DNA of 64,000 nt from an uncultured Eubacteriales bacterium (lineage in GTDB: Bacteria; Bacillota; Clostridia; Oscillospirales; Acutalibacteraceae). The notes beneath the pieces are model-generated. The model was not told where the DNA came from and made no database searches. It was given only the letters and a program-made list of their open reading frames with translations. The position numbers were made by a program, and so were the translations under genes. Positions 8,161-17,156 of the stretch are shown here, in pieces (position 1 is the first letter of the stretch; each line of letters opens with the position of its first letter). Location: positions 1 through 64,000 of the forward strand of contig UQEU01000007.1 of assembly GCA_900540085.1 (NCBI GenBank), in the 5' to 3' direction.

Positions 8161-8957
8161 TATACATTTTCAAATATTTTTTCAATATCTTTTTTCAAAG
8201 GTAAATTGTTTGCATTTTCCATAACATAAAAATAACTTTGTTTTGCTTTTTCAATATTCCCTTTTCGCAAATACGAAATCGCTTTTAAATATTCGGCAAC
8301 AACTGTATTGTACAAACTAGTTTCTTTATTGTTATTGATAATTTCAACAGTACCGTCATAATTATGTTTTAAAAATTCAGATTGAGCATAAACAAGATTA
8401 TTATTGCGATACTTTTGACTGTACTTTTTTAAAAATTCATCAAAACACTCCGAATTTTCTTCTGAAAAAGCCTTGCTTGCAAGGATAAAATCTTCGTAAA
8501 AATCAATTTGTTTTGATTTACTGTTTGTCTTTTTGATAACTTCAATATACCTTAAAGCGTCCTCATATCTTCTGTTTACAACCAAAGCCTGTACAAATAA
8601 ATATTGAAAATAGTGAAAAAGATTTTTTTCAAGTTTACTTGTTTTGTCAATTCCGAAATTTACGGCATATTCTGTATATTTCAAAAATTGTTCGGCATCA
8701 CACTTATCAATAAGAATTTTATTAAAAGGTTTTACTAAATTCAAAACCGAAATCGTTTGATAAACGCTCGCCGTAATTAATGAAAACACAGCCGAGAGAA
8801 TAATTGTCAAAAAATTATTCAAATCAAAGTTCATAAAAATCTTTTCAATCAAAAATGCAACAAATAAAAGCAAAAAATATAAAAATAACACGAGCACTAT
8901 TGACTTAGTCAATATACTTTTTGCTTTTTTATATGTTTCTTCAACCGTTTGTTCCAT
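8160..8957 (-). CDS. Hypothetical membrane protein with TPR-like C-terminus
   Basis: I do not recognise a family. The 265-aa protein has two membrane helices in its first 75 residues (about 18-40 and 48-70). A roughly 190-residue helical tail follows, with paired-helix spacing and Ala/Tyr positions like tetratricopeptide repeats (RRYEDALRYIEVI, RKGNIEKAKQSYFYVMENA). The tail is predicted to be cytoplasmic and protein-binding. The ATG at 8957 follows GGGGGAA. Low GC and high Asn/Lys content match the neighbours. Its only context clue is a divergent cysteine-catabolism operon, which may be coincidental. Confidence 0.7.
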   Translation of the reverse strand: MEQTVEETYKKAKSILTKSIVLVLFLYFLLLFVAFLIEKIFMNFDLNNFLTIILSAVFSLITASVYQTISVLNLVKPFNKILIDKCDAEQFLKYTEYAVNFGIDKTSKLEKNLFHYFQYLFVQALVVNRRYEDALRYIEVIKKTNSKSKQIDFYEDFILASKAFSEENSECFDEFLKKYSQKYRNNNLVYAQSEFLKHNYDGTVEIINNNKETSLYNTVVAEYLKAISYLRKGNIEKAKQSYFYVMENANNLPLKKDIEKIFENV

Positions 8958-9070
8958 AAAATCGTTCCCCCTACTTTGTAAAATTTAAAAACTATATTAT
9001 ATAATATCACAATCAATTTTAATAATCTACCGAATATTAAAATTATATTTAAAATATAATTCAAATTGAC

Positions 9071-9099
9071 TTGACTTAATTTTTTATAATTGTTAGACT
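9071..9099 (+). promoter_or_regulatory. Probable promoter of the cysteine-catabolism operon
   Basis: TTGACT (9071-9076), 17 bp, then TAGACT (9094-9099), about 25 bp before the AGGGGGA ribosome binding site. The -10 is imperfect. Confidence 0.4.
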
Positions 9100-9145
9100 G
9101 TAAATGGCAATAATATTTTGTTATTTAGGGGGAATTTAACAAATA

Positions 9146-10405
9146 ATGGAACTTTATGACTATTTTGCAGATACTTTGCAAAAAGAACTTGTCCCTGCTT
9201 TAGGTTGTACTGAGCCTATCGCCATTGCTTATGCATCCGCTGTCGCTCGTGACTGCTTAGGCGATTTTCCGAAAAAAGCAATTTTAAAAGTAAGTGGAAA
9301 TATATTAAAAAATGTTAAAAGTGTATATGTACCAAATACAAACGGAATGAAAGGCGTAGATTCTGCTTGTGTAGTAGGCATTGTTGGCGGTGACGCATCT
9401 CTTGAACTTGAAGTTTTAAAGAGCGTTACACCAAATCATATAGAAAAGGCAAAAGAACTGTTAAAAAACAAATTTTGCACAGTTAAACACTTAAAATCGA
9501 ACGAACCTTTACATATTGAAGTAACCGTTTTCAACGATGAAAAATCGGCTGAAGTTGAACTAAAAGGTGCTCATACAAGAATTGTGCGAAAAGCAATCAA
9601 CGGTAATACCGTTTTTAAACTTGATGAAACTCAAGAAACACAAAACAAAATAAACTGCGAACTAAAAGATATATATGATTTTGCCTGCAATGTGAAATTA
9701 GATGACATAAAAGATGTTATTGAAAGACAAATACAATATAATACTGCAATATGTGAAGAAGGACTTAAAAATAACTACGGTCAAAATATCGGTAAAACTA
9801 TTTTAAATACATACGGAAATGACACTAAAGTAAGAGCAAGAGCTTTGGCAGCGGCAGGCTCCGACGCAAGAATGAGCGGATGCAGTTTGCCTGTTGTAAT
9901 TAATAGCGGCAGCGGAAATCAGGGCATTACCGTTTCCGTTCCTGTCATAGAATTTGCAAAGAAATTAAAATGCAGTGAAGAAAAACTATACAGAGCACTT
10001 GTGCTTTCAAATCTCATAGCCATACATTTAAAACACGGTATGGGAAAACTGTCAGCATTTTGCGGCGTTGTAAGTGCAAGCTGCGGAACAGGTGCCGGTA
10101 TAACATTTCTTCACACAGAAGATTTTGATTTAATATCTCAAACTATAACAAATACCGTTGCAAATGTGTCGGGAATTGTGTGTGACGGAGCAAAAGGCTC
10201 GTGTGCTGCAAAAATAGCATCTTGCGTTGACGCCTGCATTTTAGCGCACTATTTAACTATGTCGAAAAACACTTTTAAATCGGGAGACGGTATAGTCTGC
10301 AAAGATATTGATTCAACATTAAACGGAATTATGAAAATCGGTAAAGACGCAATGAAAGAAACCGATAATGAAATTTTAAACATTATGTTTTCAACATATA
10401 AATAA
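9146..10405 (+). CDS. cyuA: L-cysteine desulfidase family protein (CyuA/YhaM, UPF0597)
   Basis: The 419-aa protein begins with the family signature ELVPALGCTEPIAIAYA (about residues 13-29). It also shows NSGSGNQGITVSVPV (about 251-265), CGTGAGI and the cysteines of CDGAKGSCAAKIASC that would ligate a 4Fe-4S cluster as in serine-dehydratase-like enzymes. Characterised members split L-cysteine to H2S, ammonia and pyruvate anaerobically. Family length is about 400-440 aa, so the gene looks intact. AGGGGGA lies 12-14 nt before ATG 9146, slightly long. The next gene starts 29 bp downstream with its own AGGAG and encodes an ATC-hydrolase-like protein, which supports a cysteine-related job. Confidence 0.9.
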   Translation: MELYDYFADTLQKELVPALGCTEPIAIAYASAVARDCLGDFPKKAILKVSGNILKNVKSVYVPNTNGMKGVDSACVVGIVGGDASLELEVLKSVTPNHIEKAKELLKNKFCTVKHLKSNEPLHIEVTVFNDEKSAEVELKGAHTRIVRKAINGNTVFKLDETQETQNKINCELKDIYDFACNVKLDDIKDVIERQIQYNTAICEEGLKNNYGQNIGKTILNTYGNDTKVRARALAAAGSDARMSGCSLPVVINSGSGNQGITVSVPVIEFAKKLKCSEEKLYRALVLSNLIAIHLKHGMGKLSAFCGVVSASCGTGAGITFLHTEDFDLISQTITNTVANVSGIVCDGAKGSCAAKIASCVDACILAHYLTMSKNTFKSGDGIVCKDIDSTLNGIMKIGKDAMKETDNEILNIMFSTYK

Positions 10406-10434
10406 ATATTATTATTTCAGATAGGAGTATAACT

Positions 10435-10932
10435 ATGTCAAACATTACAAACGAACCTAAAAACAAATTGAAACTTCTTCAAACTATTCGAGGACAACTT
10501 GAGCAAAGAGCAATTTGGCTTGCTCTTCTTTCTCAAGAAGCCGAAAGAAAAGGTTTGGACATAAGTGAATTTGGTCAAGAGTCAATTAACCAATGCGGTA
10601 TAATGCAAGGCAAAGACTTGGCACAGGGCAGCACAGACCTTCGTGACCTTCGCAAACGCCTTTTCTCAAAAGGAGCAAGAATGGTATTTGAAATGGACCT
10701 TTTGGAAAGCACTGAAGACAAACTTTCACTCAATTTCCACTATTGTCCTCTTGTTAAAGGCTGGCAAAAAATGGGATTGAGCGATGAAGAAATTGCTCGT
10801 CTTTGTGATACTGCAATGTGCGGCGACCACGCTATTGCAAGGCAATTTGGTGCTGAACTTCATCTTGGCAAAGTCATTGCCAAAGGTGCACCGATTTGCG
10901 AACTGCGTTTTGTAAAAGAAAAAAAAGACTGA
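10435..10932 (+). CDS. L-2-amino-thiazoline-4-carboxylic acid hydrolase-like protein
   Basis: This 165-aa protein matches the ATC hydrolase family in length and in its C-terminal pattern: FHYCPLVKGWQKMGLSDEEI, then LCDTAMCGDHAIA and GAPICELRF (about residues 100-160). Family members open 2-amino-thiazoline-4-carboxylate to N-carbamoyl-L-cysteine, a route to L-cysteine; many homologues are untested. It is the second gene of an operon with cyuA (29-bp gap, AGGAG 9 nt before the ATG), so ring opening could feed cysteine to the desulfidase. N-carbamoyl-cysteine hydrolase is not encoded here. The function is inferred from family and neighbour. Confidence 0.75.
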   Translation: MSNITNEPKNKLKLLQTIRGQLEQRAIWLALLSQEAERKGLDISEFGQESINQCGIMQGKDLAQGSTDLRDLRKRLFSKGARMVFEMDLLESTEDKLSLNFHYCPLVKGWQKMGLSDEEIARLCDTAMCGDHAIARQFGAELHLGKVIAKGAPICELRFVKEKKD

Positions 10933-10941
10933 AAATAACAG

Positions 10942-10984
10942 AAAACCACTAAAGAACAAAAACTGTTTTTTAGTGGTTTTTTAT
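10942..10984 (+). terminator. Terminator of the cyuA operon
   Basis: AAAACCACTAAA (10942-10953) pairs with TTTAGTGGTTTT (10969-10980), followed by TTATT, 10 bp after the stop. Confidence 0.85.
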
Positions 10985-10997
10985 TATTAATATCAAA

Positions 10998-11025
10998 AAA
11001 CAACTCCGAAATTTTCGGAGTTGTT
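10998..11025 (-). terminator. Terminator of clpC
   Basis: AACAACTCCGAA (about 10999-11010) pairs with TTCGGAGTTGTT, and the minus strand continues TTTTTTGATA. It lies 8 bp beyond the clpC stop. Confidence 0.85.
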
Positions 11026-11032
11026 TCATTAA

Positions 11033-13474
11033 TTATTCTACGCCGTTAAATGTAAACTTTTTATTTTCAATATCATAATCTACGACACATTTTTCGCCTT
11101 TTGCAATTTTATTTTCAAGGATAAGCTCACTCATCCTGTCTTCAATATTATTTTGAATTGCTCTTCGTAAAGGTCTTGCACCGTAAACTTTATCAAAGCC
11201 TGCATCGGCGATTGCAGAAATTGCATTTTCAGTAAATTCTGCACTGATTTCTATTGATTCAAGTCTTTTTGTGAGTGTTTTTAACATTCTTCTTGCGATT
11301 TCTTCTATATCGCTTTTCTCAAGTTGTTTGAAAACAATGATATCGTCAACTCTGTTAAGAAATTCTGGTTTAAATGTTCTTTTTAAATCCTCCATAACAA
11401 GTTTTTCGATATTCTCATTTTCATTGCTGTTAGAACCGAAACCAAGAGAAGCAGTACCATCGGTAATTTTTGAAGCACCAACATTTGAAGTCATAATGAT
11501 TACAGCATTTTTGAAGCTGACTTTTCTTCCCTTTGAGTCTGTCAAAACACCGTCTTCAAGAATTTGAAGAAGCATATTAAACACATCGGGATGTGCCTTT
11601 TCAATTTCATCAAATAAAACCACCGAATACGGTTTTCTCCTGATTTTTTCAGTTAACTGACCGCCTTCATCATAACCGACATATCCGGGAGGCGAACCTA
11701 TAAGTTTAGAAACAGTGTGTTTTTCCATAAACTCACTCATATCGAGTTTTATTATAGCATCTTCACTGCCGAACATTGCTTCGGACAATGCTTTACACAG
11801 TTCGGTTTTACCTACGCCTGTCGGTCCCAAAAAGATGAATGAGCCAATTGGTCTTTTTGGATTTTTAAGTCCTACTCTTCCTCGTCTGATTGCCTTTGAG
11901 ACAGATGTAACTGCTTTATCTTGACCTACAATTCTTTCATGGAGAATTTTCTCAAGATTGAGTATCTTTTCACTTTCCTCTTTTGTGATTTGCGAAACAG
12001 GTATGCCTGTCCAATTTGAAACAACAGTCGCTATATCTTCGGGTGTAACTTCAGGTACTTCATGTGAAGATGAATTCTTCCATTTTTCTTTTTCCTGTGA
12101 AAGCAAATCTTTTAATTCATTTTCTTTATCACGAAGTTTTGCAGCGTCTTCAAAGTTTTGAGAATTTACCGCTGACTGTTTTTCCTGTGAAAGTCTTTTT
12201 ATTTCCGCCTCCATCTCTTTTAAGTTCTGTGGCGGAGTAAACGCTTTTAATCTTAATTCGGAAGCTGACTCGTCTATAAGGTCTATTGCTTTGTCGGGTA
12301 AAAATCTGTCGGCTATATATCTTGAACTCATCTTAACGGCAGAATCTATTGCCTCATCCGTAATTTTTACTTTATGATGTGCTTCGTACTTATCTCTCAA
12401 ACCTTTAAGAATTTCAACTGCCTCTTCTTCAGTCGGCTCTCCTACAAGAATTGACTGAAATCTTCTTTCAAGAGCGGCATCTTTCTCGATATATTTTCTA
12501 TATTCGTCGATAGTAGTAGCACCTATTACCTGAAGTTCGCCTCTTGCAAGTGACGGTTTTAAAATATTTGCAGCATCAACTGCACCCTCTGCCGAGCCTG
12601 CGCCTATAATCGTATGAACTTCATCAATAAACAATATTATGTCTTTAGACGCTTTAACTTCTTCTACTGCTTTTTGAATTCTCTCTTCAAAATCGCCTCT
12701 GTATTTTGTACCCGCAACCATTGATGTTAAATCAAGAGATATAATTCTCTTATTTCTCAAAAGTTCCGGAACTTCGTCTTTCGCTATTTGAAGTGCCAAT
12801 CCCTCTGCAATAGCCGTTTTACCTACACCGGGTTCGCCTATAAGACAAGGATTGTTTTTTGTTCTTCTTGACAAAATTTGAATTACTCTTTGAATTTCTT
12901 TTTCTCTGCCAATTACAGGGTCGATTTTGCCCTCTTTAGCAAGTGCGGTTAAATCTTTGCCGTATTTTTCAAGCGTTTCGCTCTTTGAATTTAATTTTTT
13001 ATCGGTCGGATTAGTTGAATTATACTGTTCGTCATCAACACCGATAGCACCTGAAAGAACTTTAAGTATATCGTTTTCATGCACACCGCAAGCATTCAAA
13101 TAACTTACTGCATAGGAGTCTTGTTCTTGCAAAATTGCAATCAACAAATGCTCTGTACCGACATAACTGTGGAACATTCCCCTTGCAGATTGGTAAGCTA
13201 TTTCGAGTATTCTTTTGGCTCTCGGAGTAAAATCATTTGGATTTAATTTTGTAGCCGAGCCTATGCCTGTTGTATTTTTTATCATTTCAAGAATTGTATC
13301 TGCCTCTGCTCCGCACTCATGCAAAGCAACAGACGCAACACCTGAACCTTCTTTTAAAAGTCCGAGCAAAATATGTTCGCTTCCTATATAATTATGTCCC
13401 ATACTTTCTGCCGACTCTATTGCAATATTTAAAGCTTCATTTGCTTTAGCTGTGAAATTACTGAATTTATACAT
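11033..13474 (-). CDS. clpC: ATP-dependent Clp protease ATP-binding subunit ClpC
   Basis: An 813-aa HSP100 unfoldase. It has two N-terminal Clp repeats (residues 1-140), AAA+ module 1 with Walker A GEPGVGKT (about 210), a middle domain with a UVR motif (NFEDAAKLRDKENELKDLL), and AAA+ module 2 with GPTGVGKT (about 545). The UVR motif and the McsA/McsB neighbours identify ClpC rather than ClpB or ClpE. With ClpP it degrades phosphoarginine-tagged proteins. The ATG at 13474 sits behind GGAGG; the frame opens to 13504 but without a better site. Last gene of the ctsR operon, 40 bp after mcsB, so it is expected to be CtsR-repressed and heat-induced. Confidence 0.97.
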   Translation of the reverse strand: MYKFSNFTAKANEALNIAIESAESMGHNYIGSEHILLGLLKEGSGVASVALHECGAEADTILEMIKNTTGIGSATKLNPNDFTPRAKRILEIAYQSARGMFHSYVGTEHLLIAILQEQDSYAVSYLNACGVHENDILKVLSGAIGVDDEQYNSTNPTDKKLNSKSETLEKYGKDLTALAKEGKIDPVIGREKEIQRVIQILSRRTKNNPCLIGEPGVGKTAIAEGLALQIAKDEVPELLRNKRIISLDLTSMVAGTKYRGDFEERIQKAVEEVKASKDIILFIDEVHTIIGAGSAEGAVDAANILKPSLARGELQVIGATTIDEYRKYIEKDAALERRFQSILVGEPTEEEAVEILKGLRDKYEAHHKVKITDEAIDSAVKMSSRYIADRFLPDKAIDLIDESASELRLKAFTPPQNLKEMEAEIKRLSQEKQSAVNSQNFEDAAKLRDKENELKDLLSQEKEKWKNSSSHEVPEVTPEDIATVVSNWTGIPVSQITKEESEKILNLEKILHERIVGQDKAVTSVSKAIRRGRVGLKNPKRPIGSFIFLGPTGVGKTELCKALSEAMFGSEDAIIKLDMSEFMEKHTVSKLIGSPPGYVGYDEGGQLTEKIRRKPYSVVLFDEIEKAHPDVFNMLLQILEDGVLTDSKGRKVSFKNAVIIMTSNVGASKITDGTASLGFGSNSNENENIEKLVMEDLKRTFKPEFLNRVDDIIVFKQLEKSDIEEIARRMLKTLTKRLESIEISAEFTENAISAIADAGFDKVYGARPLRRAIQNNIEDRMSELILENKIAKGEKCVVDYDIENKKFTFNGVE

Positions 13475-13514
13475 ATCGTTTTCCTCCTTTGTGAAAGAAA
13501 ACATATTCTTTCAC

Positions 13515-14519
13515 TTAGTATTTATTTAATTCTTCTCGTGTTATACCTGCACGAAGTTTGTCTCTTTCTTCCCGTTCGAGATTTGCATTTGCTCTCATTG
13601 TCAAATTTCCTCTTTGAACGCCTATAATAAGTGAACTTATCACTTCATAAGGTATTACAAAATATCCGAGAGAAACACCCAATCTAACTAAAGAAATCAT
13701 TGTGAAAAACTCATCGGTAGATAATTTTCTTGCCATTTTAAGTGTGCCCAAAGCTCTGAAAATTCTATCTTCAAATTCATCAAAGCCTTTAAGTTCTTCT
13801 CTTGCACTTCTTTCCTGTTTTACTATTTGGTCACAAATTGCGTTCAAATTTTCAATAGCATTTTGTTCCGTAATACCGAGTGTTACCTGATTTGACAAAT
13901 AGAAAAATGCACCTTTATCCGAATATGCAGGTTTTAATGATAAACCAAGTTTATTTACCATTGCTGACAATTTTGCAAGTTGTCCTTTTGCTGCCAATGC
14001 AGGCAAGTGCAACAAAACCGATGCTTTCATACCTGTACCCAAATCGGTCGGGCAAGAAGTTAAAAAGCCTAAATTTTCATCATACGCAATATGCAAATGA
14101 GCTGCAAAAATATCGTCTATTTTATCAGCTTTTGCATAGGCAGTTTGCAAGTCTTGACCGCTTTGCATAACTTGAAGTCTGATATGATCGTCTTCACAAA
14201 GCATTATTGACACACTTTCGTCATTTGAGAGCAACAATGCACTGTTTTTACAATTATCATAAAATCTTCTTGTGATAAGTTGTTTTTCAACGAGCGACAA
14301 AACTTGAGCATCAGTTAACGAATCCATATCTACAAGATTAAATTCGCCTGCCATTTTTGAATTTTTAATAACTGCAAAAATCTTTTTTATAACAGATTTT
14401 TTTATTTCCGAGTTCATTCTTGTCGGAAACGGTGCATCTTCAAGATTTCTTGCAAGTCTTATCCTTGAGGATATAACAACATCGCTGTTATTACCTTGTG
14501 AAATATACCATTTAGCCAT
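13515..14519 (-). CDS. mcsB: Protein arginine kinase McsB
   Basis: This 334-aa guanido-kinase-fold protein phosphorylates arginine residues on misfolded proteins, tagging them for ClpCP. Seen in sequence: VVISSRIRLARNLEDAPFP near the N-terminus (about residues 13-31), the catalytic loop SCPTDLGTGMKAS with the reactive Cys (about 160) and GITEQNAIENLN. It is a little shorter than the B. subtilis enzyme (363 aa), mainly at the C-terminus. The ATG at 14519 lies behind GGAGGGC and overlaps the mcsA stop by 8 bp, so translation is probably coupled. Member of the CtsR regulon through the shared operon promoter. Confidence 0.95.
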   Translation of the reverse strand: MAKWYISQGNNSDVVISSRIRLARNLEDAPFPTRMNSEIKKSVIKKIFAVIKNSKMAGEFNLVDMDSLTDAQVLSLVEKQLITRRFYDNCKNSALLLSNDESVSIMLCEDDHIRLQVMQSGQDLQTAYAKADKIDDIFAAHLHIAYDENLGFLTSCPTDLGTGMKASVLLHLPALAAKGQLAKLSAMVNKLGLSLKPAYSDKGAFFYLSNQVTLGITEQNAIENLNAICDQIVKQERSAREELKGFDEFEDRIFRALGTLKMARKLSTDEFFTMISLVRLGVSLGYFVIPYEVISSLIIGVQRGNLTMRANANLEREERDKLRAGITREELNKY

Positions 14520-15033
14520 TTTGTTTGCCCTCCTCAAGTTCTTTTATCTTATCTCTCAAAATTGCAGCCTGTTCAAAGTTTTGAACTTTTACTGCCTCTT
14601 TAAGTTCTTCTTTTAATTTTTCTATTTCACTTTCGCCCGATTGAACACTATTTTCTTTTTCATTGTCATCAACATAGGAAATATTTTTACCGATATGATG
14701 TGCTTTACCGTGTATTCTTTCGAGCGATGGTCTGAGTCCGTCATAAAATTTATCATAGCAATGAGCACATCCGACTTTTCCGTTTGAAACAATATCGTTA
14801 AAACTTGAATTGCAGTATGAACAACGGTCAACTCCTGCAAGTGAATTTAATGCTGCGGCACCGGCACCGAGAAAATTGCCGAAAAATGAACCCATATCGA
14901 ACGGTTCAAACATTTCATCTGCATGAAGTTCATGAGCACATTCGGAACACAGATGCATTTCAGTTACTTTGCCGTTTATGTTTTGTTTAATATATGTTGT
15001 TGCTTCTTTTTTATTACAATGTTGACATCTCAT
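14512..15033 (-). CDS. mcsA: McsA, zinc-finger activator of McsB
   Basis: A 173-aa protein with two CxxC-type zinc fingers, CQHC...CSEC (about residues 3-35) and CSYCN...CAHC (about 73-95). It ends in a UVR motif (QNFEQAAILRDKIKELEE). McsA activates McsB kinase and is also an adaptor for ClpC. ATG 15033 is 8 nt after AGGAGG; an in-frame TTG at 15039 overlaps that site. It follows ctsR by 12 bp and overlaps mcsB by 8 bp, within the four-gene heat-shock operon. Confidence 0.95.
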   Translation of the reverse strand: MRCQHCNKKEATTYIKQNINGKVTEMHLCSECAHELHADEMFEPFDMGSFFGNFLGAGAAALNSLAGVDRCSYCNSSFNDIVSNGKVGCAHCYDKFYDGLRPSLERIHGKAHHIGKNISYVDDNEKENSVQSGESEIEKLKEELKEAVKVQNFEQAAILRDKIKELEEGKQNG

Positions 15034-15045
15034 AGTCAATTCCTC

Positions 15046-15507
15046 CTATTTACTGTAATTTAACAATAGACTTTTGAAAAGATTTGCCCGTATTCTGTCT
15101 TTTATTTCCGAGGGAATACGAACACCTGTTTCTTTAAATATGTTGTCTGATACGCTGCCGAGCATCATTTTTGCTCCTTTATCATCAAGAACTTTTTGAC
15201 GGTGAAGATTGTAAATATGAGCATTTGCAGTTTTTTCATCAATTGCGTCGCCGATTGAATTTACTAAATGCATAATGGCAACCGATTCATTTCCTGCTCT
15301 TGTTATTAAAATATATCCGCCGCCACCTCGTCGGCTTTCTATTGTATAGCCTTGCTCCGGCGTAAATCTCGATGTAATTACATAGTTAATCTGACTGGGA
15401 ACACAACCAATCTGCTGAGCCAAATCATTTCTTTGTATCTGAACAGTTTGGTTTTCTTCGGAAAACATATCAAGAATCATATTTGCTATAACATCTGACA
15501 TTTTCAT
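15046..15507 (-). CDS. ctsR: CtsR transcriptional repressor
   Basis: The 153-aa protein has the CtsR winged HTH near its N-terminus (LAQQIGCVPSQINYVITSRF, about residues 27-46). The conserved glycine-rich wing RRGGGGYI follows at about 59-66, and its Arg62 equivalent is the thermosensing contact. A C-terminal helical domain carries the McsB-targeting region. It represses clp genes by binding tandem heptads, and two such sites lie in its own promoter, so it autoregulates. Start ATG 15507 has only a weak AGAGA site; ATG 15501 is the alternative. First gene of ctsR-mcsA-mcsB-clpC. Confidence 0.95.
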   Translation of the reverse strand: MKMSDVIANMILDMFSEENQTVQIQRNDLAQQIGCVPSQINYVITSRFTPEQGYTIESRRGGGGYILITRAGNESVAIMHLVNSIGDAIDEKTANAHIYNLHRQKVLDDKGAKMMLGSVSDNIFKETGVRIPSEIKDRIRANLFKSLLLNYSK

Positions 15508-15546
15508 TTTCTTATCATCTCTTTCCCTTACTTTAGGTCTGTTGAC

Positions 15547-15600
15547 TTTGACTTTCTTTGACCTTTAATTACATTATACACAAAAGTCAGAGAAAGTCAA
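15547..15600 (-). promoter_or_regulatory. ctsR operon promoter with two CtsR boxes
   Basis: On the minus strand TTGACT (15600-15595), 16 bp and TATAAT (15578-15573) form the promoter. Downstream, the minus strand reads GGTCAAAGAAAGTCAAA (15563-15547), matching the CtsR heptad-NNN-heptad consensus. A second, looser copy on the opposite strand, AAGTCAGAGAAAGTCAA (15584-15600), covers the -35 region. Both edges of the promoter are therefore bracketed by CtsR sites. Confidence 0.88.
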
Positions 15601-15632
15601 TACTTTTTTTCAAGAATTTTAAAAAATATTTT

Positions 15633-16328
15633 TTAAAGCAATTTCATCATTTCTTTTTTTATTTTTTGTAAAATTCTTTTTTCAAGCCGTGATATATAAC
15701 TTTGCGATATGCCGAGTAAATCAGCAAGTTGTTTTTGTGTATGCTCTTGTTCCCCACCTAATCCAAATCGTTTATTCATAAGATTTTTTTCTTTTTCAGG
15801 CAATGCATTAACAACATCGCATAAAAGTCGTTTTTCATCTTCGTATTCGACATTTTTAGATATTTCATCAGGTTCACTTCCCAAAACATCTCTTAAAAGA
15901 AGTTCATTCCCGTCCCAATCTACGCTTAATGGGTCGTCAAATGACACTTCTGTCTTACTGTTTGATATTTTTCTCAAATGCATTAAAATTTCATTTTCAA
16001 TACACCTTGACGCATAGGTTGCAAGTTTAATATTTTTATTAGGGTCAAAAGTTCTTACTGCTTTCATTAAACCTATTGTACCAATAGAAATCAAGTCCTC
16101 AGTTGAAGTATTTTTACCGTCAAATTTTTTTGCAATATAAACTACAAGTCTCAAATTATGTACTATAAGCAACTCTCTGTTATCCTCAATACCGTTTTTT
16201 AATTCTTTCATAATTTTTTCTTCTTCTTTTTTTGAAAGCGGCGGTGGAAGCGACTCAAATCCGCCGACATAAAGCAAATCTTCACTTTTAAATAAACTTC
16301 TTAAAAACTCAACTATTTTTGAAAACAA
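15633..16328 (-). CDS. sigE: RNA polymerase sporulation sigma factor SigE (pro-form)
   Basis: The 231-aa sigma-70 family factor drives early mother-cell transcription during sporulation. It aligns closely with B. subtilis SigE. A hydrophobic/basic pro-sequence ends near LLYVGGFESLPPPLS (about residues 19-33), where SpoIIGA cleaves. Region 2 contains EDLISIGTIGLMKAVRTFDP and ENEILMHLRK; region 4 contains the HTH KQLADLLGISQSYISRLEKR. The start is TTG behind GAGGTG, which overlaps the spoIIGA stop, so the two are translationally linked as in other spore formers. Confidence 0.96.
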   Translation of the reverse strand: MFSKIVEFLRSLFKSEDLLYVGGFESLPPPLSKKEEEKIMKELKNGIEDNRELLIVHNLRLVVYIAKKFDGKNTSTEDLISIGTIGLMKAVRTFDPNKNIKLATYASRCIENEILMHLRKISNSKTEVSFDDPLSVDWDGNELLLRDVLGSEPDEISKNVEYEDEKRLLCDVVNALPEKEKNLMNKRFGLGGEQEHTQKQLADLLGISQSYISRLEKRILQKIKKEMMKLL

Positions 16329-16337
16329 AACTACACC

Positions 16338-17150
16338 TCAATATTTTAAAATCATCGGATTAAATATAGCACTGAAATCTTTTTTGGAAAAATCCATATC
16401 GGACAGTGCGACATATACATTTTTTATCTCTATCTCATCGGAATTTACGCAAACAACAACCTTGTCGGGCTTAAAGCACTCCATAATTCCATTTGAATTG
16501 ATTGTGTTAAAAGGAACTATTCTTTTTTGTTTATTATTACAGAGTAAAAACACCTTGCTTTTTTCTGCAATAATCACGGGAAAATCTGAAAATGGCTCTT
16601 TTAATTTATTTCCCGTATCTGCGAAAGCATAAAGATTTACACACCTCTCTTCCGAATATATTTTCAGCAAATAAATTTGTTTTTTTAATGCGATATGATT
16701 ATATATTCTTATAACTGCACAAGAAATGAAATATGCTGAAGCACCGCTTAAAATCAAAACCGTTGCACTTACATCGAAATATACACAATCGTTATTTATA
16801 ACAATTCCCGGCGGTTCAAAAATAAACCACAATGCTATTATCACGCCGAGTAAAAGCATAGACGAAAAAAAATATACAAGTGTTGTTTTTAAATATGTAC
16901 TGACTCGCTTGAAAGAAAATGCCGTTGCAACAATAACTAAAGCAGAAAAGATTTTTCCGAGAAAAGAAACAAATATACTCATATCTTCTGCAAATATCAC
17001 AAAAGAATATACTCCTCCCATTGTGGCTGCAAGCAATATTCTGTACATTTTATAAAATGATTTTGAAATTTTAGATGTGACAAGCAATATTAAAAATGTC
17101 ATAAAAAAATTAATAATAAAAAGCACATCAATATAAATAACCGTTTTCAT
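16338..17150 (-). CDS. spoIIGA: Sigma-E processing peptidase SpoIIGA
   Basis: A 270-aa membrane aspartic protease. Five hydrophobic helices occupy about residues 1-160, followed by a cytoplasmic/septal protease domain with the catalytic FADTGNKLKEPFS motif (about 178-190). It cleaves pro-SigE after asymmetric division, in response to forespore SpoIIR. It is directly upstream of sigE with the sigE ribosome binding site on its stop codon. I see no Shine-Dalgarno sequence before ATG 17150, and a TATACT lies only 7 bp upstream, so the transcript may be nearly leaderless. A Spo0A-like box lies just upstream. Confidence 0.93.
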   Translation of the reverse strand: MKTVIYIDVLFIINFFMTFLILLVTSKISKSFYKMYRILLAATMGGVYSFVIFAEDMSIFVSFLGKIFSALVIVATAFSFKRVSTYLKTTLVYFFSSMLLLGVIIALWFIFEPPGIVINNDCVYFDVSATVLILSGASAYFISCAVIRIYNHIALKKQIYLLKIYSEERCVNLYAFADTGNKLKEPFSDFPVIIAEKSKVFLLCNNKQKRIVPFNTINSNGIMECFKPDKVVVCVNSDEIEIKNVYVALSDMDFSKKDFSAIFNPMILKY

Positions 17151-17156
17151 AAGTTA

